Counted from the stretch's first letter, positions 32,339-45,827 are shown. The stretch: DNA of 64,000 nt from Strongylocentrotus droebachiensis (GCA_035222895.1 JAVYIG010001811.1:124001-188000); one strand, 5' to 3'. Notes: a model not told the origin generated them from the letters alone. Numbers and translations: made by a program.

Positions 32339-34534
32339 TTAATTATATTGGTCACCAGACGAATTCACATACACAGCGTCTTCTCCAGCGGATTCATATT
32401 CAAGATTGAGAATACTCGCACTGTTACCATAGATAGGACCAACGAGGATATCTGAGCCTACATCATTTTCTGCAACACGATTTGTCTGATTCATTGCTAT
32501 CCTCACATTTCCCCAGTCGTCACCCACAGGAGCTTTGTCTCCTTGGTCATGCTGCTTGGTAACACCTCTGGATGCTGCAGAGCGATAGATCTTCTTGGTC
32601 TTTCGGCTCATGTCAGGTTTCGCGTAAAGAGCCTCCACGTCTATAATCGGTTTGACCGCCAGATCTTCCTGCGCATAAGGTGGTGTAACAGGGGTCCCTT
32701 CATTGATACTGTATGGACTCTTAAATTCCTTGTGGCCACCAAATCGGAGGGTCTGTAACATGGGTGTCGATGACGACGGCAGATCTCCCATCTCATTTAT
32801 CGAGATGGAGCCTTCAATATCATCCAGAGAACAATAAGTGATTTCCAGAGATGACCCACTTCCAATGACTGTACTTGGAGCGTGTGTCTTTCGGATCTCT
32901 CCATCATTGGGAGTATTTCCTCCCGAGTTTTTATTGATGCGTCTAGACTTACCAACAAGTCTTGAAGAGTCAAAGTTAGCTTTGCTGCAGTTGTTTGTGA
33001 AATGTGAAGTAGAGTTACCCTCTTTCTTTACCAATGACTGAGTGTCAGGAAGGCTTGATGTACTGCGTCGACCAGAATGTAGGGAATCAAACTGTGGATC
33101 ATTAAATGACATTTCTTCTAGGGGCTGATTTGAGACAGTCAAATGTGGAAGAGAACATTCATCAGGTCGAGGTGACTGGGTGACCATTTCCAGAGATTCT
33201 GCGCTATCTTCACCTTCTGCGGCCGTTAAACCCCTTTGACGACCCAATGTGTTATCTCTTTTTTGAACTTTGCCATACAGTGTTGTAAAACAAATGCCAA
33301 TGACCATTCCAAGGGCTAATGCTACTCCTGCGGTCATGAAGATCCACAGTTTTGTATTATCCTCGGCAATATTTGTCTCCGAATATGTTCCTTCAGTTGT
33401 TGCCATGTCGGTTAATGGAGCACTGGGCCTAGTGAAATTTGAAGTAGAAATCATTGTAAGATCTGTTACGTTGACGGTCACAGTGAGGATTTTGCATCGC
33501 AGATTTTCTGATAAATGTGCTTGCCGTTGTGTGTTGTTGCTCGAATCAACAATGAACGAAATGTTACTGAACCGGTAGTCCAATAAATGTAATTTGTCCA
33601 TGCTGTGTATGATTACATTTTAGTGATCATCCTCTTCACCGTAAAAGAAAACGATATGATGAATGTGAGACAAAGTATAATTTGTTGCAAATTCGAGAGG
33701 TATCGATTCTCCACCTACATTGTACCACCAAGTGTGGGAAATATCCTCACTTGGGACGCAACGCCCAAGTATGGATTGATCAGGTTGTTGGTTCCGAATC
33801 GTGTGTTGCGTTATTGATGGAAAAGCACATGTCTTATTAACATTCAACTGTCTATGAAAAACTAAACATTTGAAGGGAAATTTATTTCCAGCCAGTAGGT
33901 TTTCCGTCGACACATAAACGCTGAAGGTATTTGTTATTTCCTTATAGATATAACCCGAATAGCTTATTCCAGTCTCCTCCTTGGATACTACACTTTCTCT
34001 AGATACAATCTCTGCGTAGTCTCCTTTATAAACCTGGACCCAACGACAAGACATCTCTACCTTACCTGGTGTATGTAAAAGAAGAGCATTACAAGTAGGG
34101 TCCGTGTTATAAATTCTTAAAATCAAATCAAGCGCCGTGCAAACTGATCGAAACCCGTCGTAAATGTTAATAGTGTGAGTTCCTGAATCAGCTTTTTTTG
34201 CGGATTTTATAGACATTTCAAACGTGTTGTCTTCGTATCCTTCAACCAACGTGTGACGTTCGTTATTCACATTGCTTATGAAACCATGACTGGAACTGTT
34301 GTATATCCCAATTAAAACATTTCGATCGGTTGTCCACCGAAGATCTTGCGTTTTTAGCAATGACTGTGCGACACGAAATGTAACGGAAACGCTTTCTTCG
34401 TTGATTCCGTAGAAAGTTTGATATTGGTCATTCACACAAACCTCCGTAGAAATAGACTGCTGATAGAAAACTTGCAGAATGAAAAGAAGTAGAAATGGTT
34501 TCATGGTGACGGTAAAGTCCTTTTTAGACAACAT
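32339..34534 (-). pseudogene. Receptor H: full-length Ig-like receptor with one in-frame stop in the ectodomain
   Basis: One reading frame covers the whole gene except a TAA at 33620-33622; the relative F has TCA (Ser) there (GEEDDNSNVIVHS against GEEDDH-stop-NVIIHS). The 304 codons before the stop encode a signal peptide (MKPFLLLFILQVFYQQSIS), Ig-like units 1-2 and part of 3 (MSCRWVQVYKGDYAEI, FKCLVF, KTCAF). As read, the product would be a secreted, truncated ectodomain. After the stop come the transmembrane segment (TAGVALALGMVIGICF) and tail: ITYCSL, ALYAKPDMSRKTKK, PIYGNSA and VYVNSSGD. YDDPR is absent. All else is intact, so the stop may be recent or polymorphic. Confidence 0.85.
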
Positions 34535-36800
34535 GCTTGATGTTTAGGCTTGTGAACTTGGAAAAGGTATGAACTCAGATGTAAAGTCACAAAGTATAGA
34601 GCAGAGATACTCGTCATGATATATGAAGACGTTTAATAGTACCAACATATATGCTGGAAGTTACCTTAAGAGCTTGAAACTGTTTTCGCCAACCTATAAC
34701 AAATCGCCCAATCACAGCTTGACAAGTAGCCGCCCTTATTCTAGAAGAGGTGTGAAGAGCAACCACTTGAGGTCTTTTAATATCATAAAATCCTTTGTCT
34801 TACTTTCTTTTCATATTATACATAGACACAGAATAGCTATGGTTTCAGTTTGAACGCTCTTGAGGAAATCAATGTGTCAAATTTTGATCTATGATCGGCA
34901 ATTAGGCCTAATGCCAAATCTTAGCTTCATTAACCAGCCAGTCATAAGTAACCATTTTTCTTTATTGTATAAATATCATTGAAAGATCATTTGCTTAAAA
35001 ACAAAACCAAATAAGTTTTAAAATGACCGATTGTCTTGATTTCTTTTTAAATAGTGCATTGAATAAATTTAGTTTCAGTTGCAATACTCTTTAAGTGTCG
35101 GGTTAGATCTTCCATGGTTATCATTAAAGTTTTGTGCCTTTCATTATTTCTGTAACTTTGTATCGTGTATTTCAAGATTGAGTGGATGATGCTCATTGGA
35201 TCACCCCTAATATCTCACTTTATTTTCATTTGGTTTTAAAAGCCGTCAAAAAGCCCCATATACGCATTTAAAAGAACATAAAGACTGTGATTATCATTTA
35301 ATAATAATACGGCTGGATTGTGCTATCATTTAATGGACTTGTTTTACCTAGATCTCCACCCGATCCCGACCGACTTCTGACCTTGAACTAGTGTTTTGTA
35401 ATTCTTTGTTTCATCTTTCGTCGGTTTGGTATCGGTCTCGTCAGTGTGACTGAGGTAATATACACACCCCTTATCTGTCAATCATTCAATATACGTATAA
35501 ACTTATCATTATAATTAATTATCATAATGATCAGGATTATCAGGCAAGGCTTATAAAACTGCGAGGGGCGTTAGTGAAAAGAAAGTCAGAAACAGAAAAC
35601 AATCAAGAAAGTGAGACAAATTTCATTGACTTGGAATTTGCTCTCGTAATATTTCCTAACCACTCCAAGATTATTTTGGTATTTATGTATTTAATTAACA
35701 TAAAGTTTGTTGCACTGCTTAAAAAGTAAACTTCTTTAGTTTGCATACATTGGTCTTTAATTTTCCGAATATTCTTGAATGATAGATAATCGTGTTTATC
35801 TTAAGAACTCAAGCTATGTAGGGTTTGTATCCCCGAAGTAATCTCGTTTGCGTATATATGATTTTATGGTATTCCAAACCAAAAACACCCGTTATGCTAA
35901 AAAATGTTTTGTTTAACATTAAGTGTGAAATCAACTACACGTACCAGCCCATTTTGTAGTTCTTTTTCAACAATCCAGTTTTTAAAAAGGATATATCAGT
36001 GAATCTAAATATTTTGTTACAATTACAAACGTTTTTGCCCTTTTTCTTGATGTTCTGTTAGGTTCTTGTATCCCTGTCTACAATTTATTACGTTGGGATT
36101 ATGTTAAATCAATTTCACTTTATTTGATTATATTCGTTATACATGTGATTATTATTTATGATATTCATAGAAACACATGGAAGAGCAATGGCATTAAGGA
36201 AATTCTACTGAAATGGGACATCTACCAAATGTATACATTCCTGATTTACCATATAGAAGTTTTAAGTTTTAAATATTCTTATGAAAAAAAAAGCAAACAA
36301 ACAAACAACTAACAAACAATCGCTGGCATTCCCCATCCCGTCCTTAAATGTTCTCTATTGACCGATACATGCTGCGGTAAAAAAAAATTGCTCTCCTCCT
36401 GTTCAACTACTGATCCATCTGTGAGCATGGACTGATGAATACGTTAAATAATCAAATTAAGTATCTTTTTAATTTGTATAAATTCACGTAATTTACCTTG
36501 TTATTTCCCTTTTTCAATGTTTTTTAGGCTCCATGTATTCAAGACTTTTATTATTTCTTTATTTAGAGAATAAATAAAGACTGAAATATATCATTGAAAC
36601 GTTATTTCTTTTAGAAAGACGTTTATCAACTTTATCAACTTTGACCAGCCCCTCCACCAATCGTCATTCGTACTTTATATGAAAACACTAGGCCCCATCT
36701 ATGAAATTAATTCGCTTTAATTATTGACAGTAAAATCATTACAGAGTCATGAATGTTGATAAAATCTGAAATTCAATATTATATATACCTCCACGCTTCT

Positions 36801-36868
36801 CCTCCTCCTCTCTCTCTCTCTCCCTCTCGCTCTCTCTCGCTCTCTCTCTCTCAATCTCTCTCTCTCTC
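36801..36868. repeat. (CT)n/(TC)n microsatellite
   Basis: CTCCTC followed by interrupted TCTC runs and two TCAA interruptions. Confidence 0.9.
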
Positions 36869-37950
36869 AATCAATCACCTTGTTATAATTGAACACCAGA
36901 TGAGGCCTTTTTATTTTGCTATTTGTCTATTGCTTATTCATCTTCAATGTTCAGTTTCATGTTGCCATTTTCTGCGTTATGTCGCTTTTTCTCCTTTCTG
37001 TTTGTCCTTATCTTTCTCTGCATATATGAATTAGCCCTCTGTCTGTTAATGCATTTAATTGTTTCTGTTTGTAGGGGTTTCAGCTTTCTTATCAGGCTCT
37101 GACTACTCACTGTCCCAAACTGAGTTGTCACGTTCGCAAGACAATCGCCGATTCACGGAGGTTCCCCATTTATTCATTGATAAAAACGTCTTGTAATGAA
37201 ACCCAAAGTTACATTATTTATAAGCCTCACCTTCGGCACCTTGTTAAGATTCTCTGAGTACTTCCCGAGACTATATACACATAATTATTTTATTTTTGTC
37301 GCTGGAAATTAAGACACGTCGTTTTTTATTATAACCATGAGAACGATTAAATGACTTTCACTATGACTATAAATGAGGAAACAACCACATTAATCTCATC
37401 ACGAAACCAGGAGTCTTTTAAAAAGTTATTTATTGGTAATTGTGTGTTGTCTACCCATTTATCTTTCCATGGACACTTTTTTCTTGTCCAGTGTCATGTT
37501 AATGCCAAATACAGTAACTTCCTCAATCACCGCATATATACATACATTTCGTGTATAATTTTTGGTTCTTTGTTTAATAGGACGCGCTAATGAGGCTACA
37601 TCTATGAATCACACATCTGGGCTATATTCCTAAACCTTAGCCTAGTTGTGAACTAACGACATGTCAATCATATTCAATAAGTTGACAACCAGCATAATAA
37701 GGTCCAATGAATATGGGCCCTGATCAATATCGGCTTGTATTATGATACATAATTCTGATGGGAAGGTAGCGCTACAATTTTTAGAGATTCTTGTACATTA
37801 TTCTTGTCTACTTGCCACAGTCATTGATCACAATCATGATAATGGCTACAGCTTAAGTATATGAAATAAGACTACATTGTGCAGATACTGTTAATATAAT
37901 TACAACTATTGTTACATACAATACACACGTACACGCTCATACTCTCATAA

Positions 37951-37970
37951 ACACACACACACACACACAC
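37951..37970. repeat. (AC)n microsatellite
   Basis: Ten AC dinucleotides in a wider CA-rich stretch. Confidence 0.9.
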
Positions 37971-38875
37971 ATACTCACTTTTTTGTTCTGCAATAGTTTT
38001 TTTTTATTGATTCCAAACAATACAAATTAAATTTTAGAAATAAATTACAGTTGTTTTCCTTGACATGAATTCAAGACATTTACATTAAATAAATTGTACA
38101 ATTGATGAAAACAAAAATGAAATCAGTTGTAACATAAAACAAAATAACCCCATCCAACCAAACACACTACTACCCCCCTCCCCACCATGCGACACACACA
38201 CCACCCGACCACACTTCCACCACACACTGTTCCCAGCCCCCTCAGAATACCCCAAATTGGAGCGACAAACAAACAGAAACAATATATTTAAAACATTTAA
38301 AACAAAAACGAGGCTACAATAGCCACAATAGTCCAGTGTATTTGCAAGCACACACACACATTTGGGCGTGTTTAGTAGTGATCTGTCTAAGCACACACAC
38401 TACACCTGAAAAGCTTTACATAAGAAACGAAATAAAGCTTTCACAATGAAGCAATTAATATCTTAATGAAGCTAATACATAGAGATAAAGATATTTTTCA
38501 TTTATATTGTCTAGTGCTTTTACATTTCTTGTACACAGTGAGAATCTTAAAATTATTATTATTATTTTTTTTGGTGGTGTTGATTTTGTTCAGCTAAACG
38601 TTTAAGAGTAAATAACAAATATTATATAACACAATTTACCACTTACAGTGAAAACACAACAAAGGCAAAACTATATTTAAATTTCAAACTATTTCGCTAT
38701 CATTTAGACCGTTTGTCCTTATGTTAATATTAAATACCTAGTTCAAGCAAAACTGTACGTTAAAGCTACTCAAAGTGTCATTTTTTATACAGAAAAAATG
38801 TTTATAAGTGATGTATTTTTACTAGACAGTTGAAGTTAAAGCAGACAAACAAAATGACAAAATGCAATGAGTCCT

Positions 38876-41002
38876 TCAGGAAAAAGAAGGAGCGGGTGCG
38901 TTAATATACAGTTCTCCACCATCCGTCAATTCGTCAGTGGGATTAGCAATCATGTTACCATAGAAGTCAGTATGGTTCAGGACCAGGGGTTCTGAGCCAT
39001 GTTCTAGAACGAAAGTGTCTCGGCCGGAGTTAAGACCGAGGTAGTTACCTGGGTCGGTACCTGGAGGCCTGGGGTCGTCATAATCTGACTCCAAAGAGGT
39101 CATTTTGTTGGTCTTTCAGCTCATGTCCGGTTTGGTGTACAATGAATTTAAACGAAGAAGAAGACGTCGTTGTTGGTCCCATATCGAAGTGGTCCTTAAA
39201 GATGAATGGGGATGTGGAAAAGACGATGCATGTGAAGGCCGGTGTTCCTTCGAGATATCTTTAGAGGTGCCTTTGACATCATCAACTGAACAATATGCAG
39301 TGTCCAGGTATGGCGCACTAGCAAGATCATGTCTTATATGCTTATCATGGTTTGTGTCAAGACCAGTGGTGGTGCGTCCGATGGCACGCTTATGATCTTC
39401 CAAATTTGAAGTGTAATTAGTAGGTCGATGAGCAAAACAATTGCTCTCAGGCTCTCCATGTTGGCGCTGCGAATGTGGGCTTGGAGGTCCACCCTTGAGG
39501 TTGGAAATGTGAGCCTTTCTGACTTGGTTTTGTTTGAGCCTTCCCTGACCTATTGAACCCTGAAGAACAGTAGCTCCTCGAAGTTCAGAATCCCGACAAC
39601 TTTGAAGCTCTTGTAACTGTAAGTCCCCCATGTCTTCAGACTGTGCACCAGTATCACCAATTGCTACCGTGGAATCAATTTGTATCACATCATTTATCTC
39701 TTTTCCAAAGTGGTGTCGATATTTTCTTGAAACAATGTAGTAACAGTTGACAGAGCCAGTAGCAAGGCAGAATATCACAGAAAGCACTAACATTACCCAA
39801 ACCCAGATCGGGACTTTATTTGCAAAGGTATTATTCACGTTGGAAGCTTTTGACGTCACAGTAAATTCTTTGGTTTCACTGTTAGTAGGCAGCGTGCTCA
39901 ATTCTGGATTTTCATCCGGATTTTGTACATTTTTTGTTTTAATGTTTGTAACCTCAAAAAAAATGTTCTCACACTTTAAATTCACATCCGAATTGTTACT
40001 TCCTTCAGTTCGGCCGAATGCCGACACAGAAATGTTGTACTGTTTACCTTCTACAAGATTAACATTTCCAATGCTATGCAATAACACTGTGTTGTTTCCA
40101 CTCTGTACACCGCAGAGGAAAGAAAAGTGACGTCCCACATGGGTAAGGGATAACTTGTCAGTAAGAATGAGTGGAATCAAATTGTTACCATTATTGTACC
40201 AAAACTTGATAGCATCGGCTTCTACCGTGGTGCAACATTCAAACTCAGAAAGCAGAGTTTGGTATTGTTTTGGAAGAAATGTACACGTCTTATTGACAGA
40301 TCTTTTGCCATTAGAAATAAGACACATGCTCGGCACAACTCGATTATCATGTACATTTTCAAGAGGAAGGTAAACGCTGATTTTTTTGGTTGAATTAGAA
40401 TCGCAATCAATATGCATCTCCGTAGTCTCATACTCATACACAACCTGATTTCCTGCCAAAAGTTGTACTTGATCCTCTAAGTTGACCTGCACCCACTCAC
40501 AAGACATCTGTACTCTTCGAATATCTTGGTCAAAGAGGGTTGAACAGATTGGGGCTGTCTCTTCAATGGTTAAATTGAAAATTGCAATGGCGCAGAGCGA
40601 TTGTTTCCCATAGTTAATTTTAACGACGTGCTTTCCTGAATCACTTGGTTCAGTAAATGCAATAAACAAGTCGATAGCATTCTTTCCCAACTCTTTTGTC
40701 AACTTATAGCGTTCTCGATTAGCAGATGTATTGTCAATATTGTCCAAAAGCAGATTATCCAGTGTTATCCATTTCGCCCACACTAATGATTGATTCTCAG
40801 TCAATGGATCATTCAGAGCAAATCTCACCGAAACATTTCGTCCGTTGAATGCTTCTAATGCTTCTCTTTGTTTGTCGCCACACCAGAATAAATCACTGTT
40901 ACAAAATGTCATTTGGAAGACAGTTTGAAAAATGATAAAAATTACTGGAGAGATTTTACATTTCGGCGTGAAACGATTTCGAGGCATGATGGAGGATTCC
41001 AC
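38876..41002 (-). pseudogene. Receptor I: full-length Ig-like receptor with one in-frame stop in the tail
   Basis: A single frame from 41002 to 38876, interrupted only by TGA at 39116-39118. The stop falls in LYTKPDMS-stop-KTNKM where paralogs have R; CGA to TGA is one transition. The 628 codons before it give a signal peptide (about 1-35), family cysteines (C41, C137, C153, C168, C227, C240, C256/C257, C297, C344), DSG at 121-123, a transmembrane helix (about 397-424), TAYCSV (Y570, ITIM-like) and LYTKP (Y622). After the stop the frame continues with YDDPRPPG, DFYGN and LYINAPAP. As read, the product keeps the ITIM-like and YTKP sites and loses the RxxK motif, YDDP and both Y-x-N sites. Confidence 0.87.
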
Positions 41003-42405
41003 TCTATCTTAGCTTGATATAGTTACGCTGGCCTTAGCACCACGTCTTCAGCAGAGTTATCAACAGAGGTTCACGATTATCCTAAAGAGCTTGGAAAAGC
41101 GTTCTCAGACGACTAGATTCGGAGCTAAAGTTGAATGTGGATAATCATGAAAGTGAACCGTATATGCTTATATTCTAAAGTATTTGAATGAATGGAAACG
41201 AAGGATATACATAGTTTTTAATATCTATCGATGTCATTGATTCTTGATACGCGATATGATCAGAAAGGCAAATGGCTGAAGGGACTGGAGGCTGTGCTTT
41301 GGTTTATAATGACTCTCGTTTATAATAGGGTGGAGTAAGTGAAATTAATGACTATCTGCTTGTGAGAGTGCGTACATTTTTCAGGCAATTATGGTGATCA
41401 AATTTCCTGCCCGTCTTTCGTTTGGAAACTAACTTATACTAACAATAATTTAAAACAAAGGAGGTGGCTTTGTTATGGGCGGAGTTTATGAATCTACACA
41501 AAGGTCATTTGCTGGTTTTCTTTAGTTTTGAACATTGACGAAGACAAACTTAGCATCATTCCCAGAATATTTCGTCTTATCTTTGAAATGAATGAAGACA
41601 TAGGGAATGAAACTAGAAGTTATTGATTAATTTGACAAGCACTAACAAATCATTTATCGAATGTTCTCATTTTATGTAAAGAAATTTAACGTGAGGAAAA
41701 TTAATCGTCTGATCAATAACGGAACAAGAATATTTACGATGACGTCCTATAGTCTTTGAGCTGAGAATGGTCGTTACAGGAAATTCTCTTTTCAACAAGA
41801 CTCGCATTTGATTCTTCATATTTTACGATGAACGAGATTGTTAAAGCGTTTAAAATAACCATCATAACTCTTTTCTTTTTAGCCGATATCCCACGGTACG
41901 ATTTATGTTACGCATATCTGTAAAATGATAAACAAACTTGCAATTTGATTAACGCAGCGAGATTAAATATTCTTAACCGGGATTCCTAATTGATTATCAT
42001 TTGCTAAAACAAAATGTTAAACTTGCTGTTTGCTTGTGTAGCACATTCAATGATGGAACAGTTGCATGAAGCAGATTACCGCGTCTGTTATCGACAAAGT
42101 TTGTTACTGGTTATATCATATGACCTAATATTAAAATGTAATTAATCCTCAGTCTTTATATATCGCAGGTTATAATATTTCATCAGCTTCACACGCCATT
42201 GACGCTGGAGACCATAATGTGCATGTAAATGCAGTAATTAATTATAATTTTTTCCCCTTAATATGACTTTTCTTGTTATAATTATAACATGTGTATCCAT
42301 CATGCATCTTTTTTGAATATCTATTTGCAAAGAAGAGAATACTAAAATAAATATATGATGTTTACTCAAATAGTAAAAACAAACGTCTTAATAGAATGTT
42401 CACTT
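41003..42405. other. Spacer between I and J
   Basis: Upstream region of I and downstream region of J. No gene or transposon is recognised. It is AT-rich with short ATTA runs. Confidence 0.55.
41477..41484 (+). promoter_or_regulatory. GGGCGGAG element upstream of I
   Basis: GGGCGGAGTTTATGAATC, about 475 bp upstream of the I start codon; the D and M copies read GGGCGGAGTTTGATTCAC, so similarity extends past the octamer. Confidence 0.35.
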
Positions 42406-44467
42406 TTAATATAATGAGTGGACAGATGTGTTCATGTATAAATCGTTATGATCTTTAGATGAAGCGACGGCATTTGCAGCGCTGTTGCCATAAATGTGAT
42501 CACTATTAAGGAGAGATGGGTCATCTAAACTTCCAGTTGAAAGGAGAATGTCTGGGCACAGTTCTTTCTCCACATGGCCGGCACCCAAACAAGTGACCCT
42601 TGCCCGATCAGAAAGACCCTCGTCTAATCCAGGAACTGATTCAAATGACTGATTTTCGACGCCGACTAGCTTCTTGGTCTTCCGGTTCATGTCAGGTTTG
42701 GCGTACAATGTTTCCACATCTGATGTTGGCCCTGTAAAGTTGTCCACTGATGAGTTATCATTCTTGATTTTCGGCTTAACGCATGGAGAAAATGTATTCT
42801 CGGCACGAGTTCCCTTATCAAGTGAAGTGCCCTGGTAACCGGATGTTTGGACGATCCATGTCGCGGCCTTTACTGCTTCTGGTACAATGTTCCCATTTGC
42901 AGGAATGTCATTGGTGTCATTGACGTCACTTACAGAACAGTATGTGCTATCGAGACTTTCGGCAACAGCCCCGGAAATATTTACACTTGTATTTCCTTTC
43001 CCGTTCCCGCTCCCCGTGTCTTCCCCACACGTTTCCTTTACACCATCTTCACCTCCTCGTTGTCCAGGATGATCAGCTATGTGGACCTCATCCTTATATA
43101 CACAGCCACGTCGTAGAGGGAGTTCTGGCAGACTGTCCTTACGTTCTGGATTATATATCCGTTGCCTACGTGTTCAGGATCTATCCCATTCGCCGAAGTA
43201 TGAGACGATAAGGTCGCCTCGTCAGCTGACTCTCCACCTGTTGATTGAATCGTGTTCATGCTAATTCCATGTGATCGCTCTCTTTTGACTCGATATTGAT
43301 ACTTGATTAAAAATCGTTTGTCACATTTGCTAAAGCAGATTCCAAAGCAGATAACTATGCTGAACAATTGTTTTGTTTCCTTGCCAACGTCCATATCAGT
43401 CGTACTCATCTCTTCATTCACGACACAATTTGACGAGGAGTCATTTTCTTGAGATACATTCTCACAATATACGATGATGATGGAGCTGTTTTCCCCTTCA
43501 GAAGATTTGCATTTAACATCTTCTTGTATTTGTTCATTGACAATGTCTTGATAACGTTTGTTCTCGTTCCCACCGACAAGAACGATTCGCTTGATGTTTA
43601 CCAAAGAAATCTCGTTAGAATAATTGAATGGGAGTAGATTACCACCAGTACCGTAAGAACATGATGCGACTTTTGAGTCTTTGACCTTGCAACGGTCAAA
43701 AAAAGCACCTTGATTTTGATCTTTTCCAATGGAAATTGATTGTATTGTAGGAAATGTACATGTTCCATTTATGATCCCTTTGTCATTTGATATAGCACAC
43801 CTACTCGGCATGATCTCTTCGTTAAATATTTTTTCTAGAGAAACGTATGCAATTAATGTATTTGATAAATCAAAATCATCTTTGTAGTTCATCCGAAGCG
43901 TTTCATATTCATATAGCACCTGATTTCCTGCCACGAGTTGTGCTCGATACCCTTTGTTCACCTGCAACCACTGGCATGACATCTGTAATTTACCGATATA
44001 TCTATTGAAGAGCGTAGAACAAATAGGTGCTGTACCTTCAATGGTTAAATTCAGGATAACAATGGTACATAGTGATTGCGACTCCTGGTAAATTTTGACG
44101 ACGTGCTGTCCCGAATCGTTTTGCTCAGTAAACGCAATGGTCATCTCGAACTGGGTCCCGTTGATCTGACTCAACGTATAACGACTATTATCAAGAGATG
44201 CGTTGGTAATACATTCCAGAGTACGATTCTGTAGTTTGTCACACACTAACTCTCCCCTTGTCCACACAAGTGACTGAGGACTACCAACTGTCTCCTTCAG
44301 GTTAAACCTGAGAGAAATATTCTGTCCATTTACCTCATATTTGACTCTTCTTGTTGTTGGTTACACCATAAGGTATCATCTTGAGAACAAGTCTGTTTGA
44401 TGAAACATTGCAAAATAAAAAAGACCACAAATAATGTCCGTTCAACAGCGATGCTTTCTTGAGACAT
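42406..44467 (-). pseudogene. Locus J: Ig-like receptor broken by two frameshifts
   Basis: The start at 44465-44467 (MSQESIAVERTLFVVFF) matches B. A 1-nt loss near 44335-44342 shifts the frame just after the signal peptide (EESNMR-stop against EESKHEVNG in B). The main frame (about 44335-43077) then covers unit 1 (LVWTRGELVCDK, NDSGQHVV), unit 2 (MSCQWLQVNKGYRAQL, SRCAIS) and unit 3. The transmembrane region looks short or eroded (LFSIVICFGICFSKC). A 2-nt shift in a TATATA run near 43095 moves into the tail frame: DSTYCSVSDV, TLYAKPDMNRKTKK, HIYGNSA and DLYMNTS, ending at 42406. YDDPR is absent. Its lesions differ from those of B although the 5' halves are near-identical duplicates. Confidence 0.85.
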
Positions 44468-45683
44468 GGCGATAATTTTGAAGAAAAAAATATGGTAAAC
44501 GCTATTAATTGAAGTTTTATTTCTAAAACAAGTGGTATAAAGGTCCTTTCACATACAAATAATTCAGAATGACTAAATGATGGAGCTCTTGTGCCACGTA
44601 TCAGGTGGTAATGTGACAAGAGCGATATAAAAGCCTATGTTTGATTAGCATGGTCGGTTTGGAATGATGAAAGCAAGAGACAACATACTCGCGTAAAAGA
44701 GGAGGGGCTTCGCGAAGTCTTCTACTGACCGTCCTCCATAACCACAGTGGCCAAACCTACATGTAGAACTGGCAATAGCCAATGGATGAAGGGCAAAGAT
44801 AGACAGTGTCACTCACAAGGCAACGAAGGGAATGACCTCCTATAAGAGAATGAGCCCTTCTTTAGAAAATGGACCCTTCACACTATTTCCGTGATCGTGT
44901 TGGTGAGTGAAAGTGCTAATCCCATTTACCCGTTTTTGTTCATCTTTGAGAGAAACGGTGATTCACAAGAAGGCACTATGGAGAAACTAAATACTATTGT
45001 CCAAAGTTGCTCTCACTTGACTCACTACCCTGACTTTTTTCAAACTATGTTTTAATGGTTGTTAATTTCCTGTCATCTTTACAACCAGATGTGATTTGTT
45101 ACTTTCAAACCTGAACCTACAAAAGGCTTGCCATTAAAGAGTGAGGTTTCGAAAACCATCACAACAATAAGAGCATGCTTAAAATCGGGCATATCACCCT
45201 AAATTACTTTCGGTTTACAATTAGCATTAAAATATACCCAATTCGAAAATGGTATGCATCCTCGTCAGACAACATATTCTTTCTCTATTCAACTAAATTG
45301 CAACTTAAAACCAAAGAAATCTCCCCTTAAATTTTCTAGAATTAACCAGGGGCTTCAAAATATTTTAGTAGAGTAATTCAGGAAGAAAGTCAACATGGTC
45401 GACATAACTAATTTAACCCTTATGATAGATATTTCCAACATTTTAATACAGAGGTGGAATTTTCCTATCACGATGTACAGCCTGATTTGATTAGTAAACT
45501 AAAAGATTGGTAAAAATAGATAAGTTAAATGTAATTAACCAATAGAGTATTAATACGAGGTAACGCCAATATTACAGGCAAATGTTATGATTGTGAAACT
45601 TGCTATATTAATCTGTGCCATCACTTATTGTCTTTATGGTATGTTAGAATGACCTTAGAATCCCCCCCCCCCCCAAAAAAAAA

Positions 45684-45714
<31 letters not shown>

Positions 45715-45827
45715 CAGGCATGATCAAGCTTTCTCTTTGGTTTAAAAATCACTGCCGGGGTATTTTGTCTCTGAATTATTTTTCAAAGAAAACATGACAG
45801 CATTTGCAACCGTACTTCTTGATCAAA
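44468..45827. other. Spacer between J and K, nearly identical to 4056-5392
   Basis: Same content as the partner spacer. It differs mainly at an expanded AT dinucleotide tract near 45680-45715 after a C-run. No gene is seen. Confidence 0.6.

Larger units (their letters stand above)
34535..38875. other. 4.3 kb spacer between H and I
   Basis: Holds the H upstream region (a CCGCCC core near 34730; a block near 35360-35490 shared with 27000-27150). Beyond that are AT-rich sequence, a CT-rich microsatellite (36801-36868) and an AC run (37951-37970). A minus-strand open frame at 38085-38396 arises from ACAC/CCCC-rich sequence and has no domain. No gene is supported. Confidence 0.6.

Noticed and set aside
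38085-38396. 103-codon minus-strand frame upstream of nothing recognisable
   Set aside because: It arises from AC- and C-rich low-complexity sequence; the apparent hydrophobic runs come from composition.
39110-39122. Programmed stop readthrough in I
   Set aside because: The stop context (TGA followed by AAG) lacks the CTA-type readthrough signal, and no other member has a stop there; a plain nonsense change is simpler.
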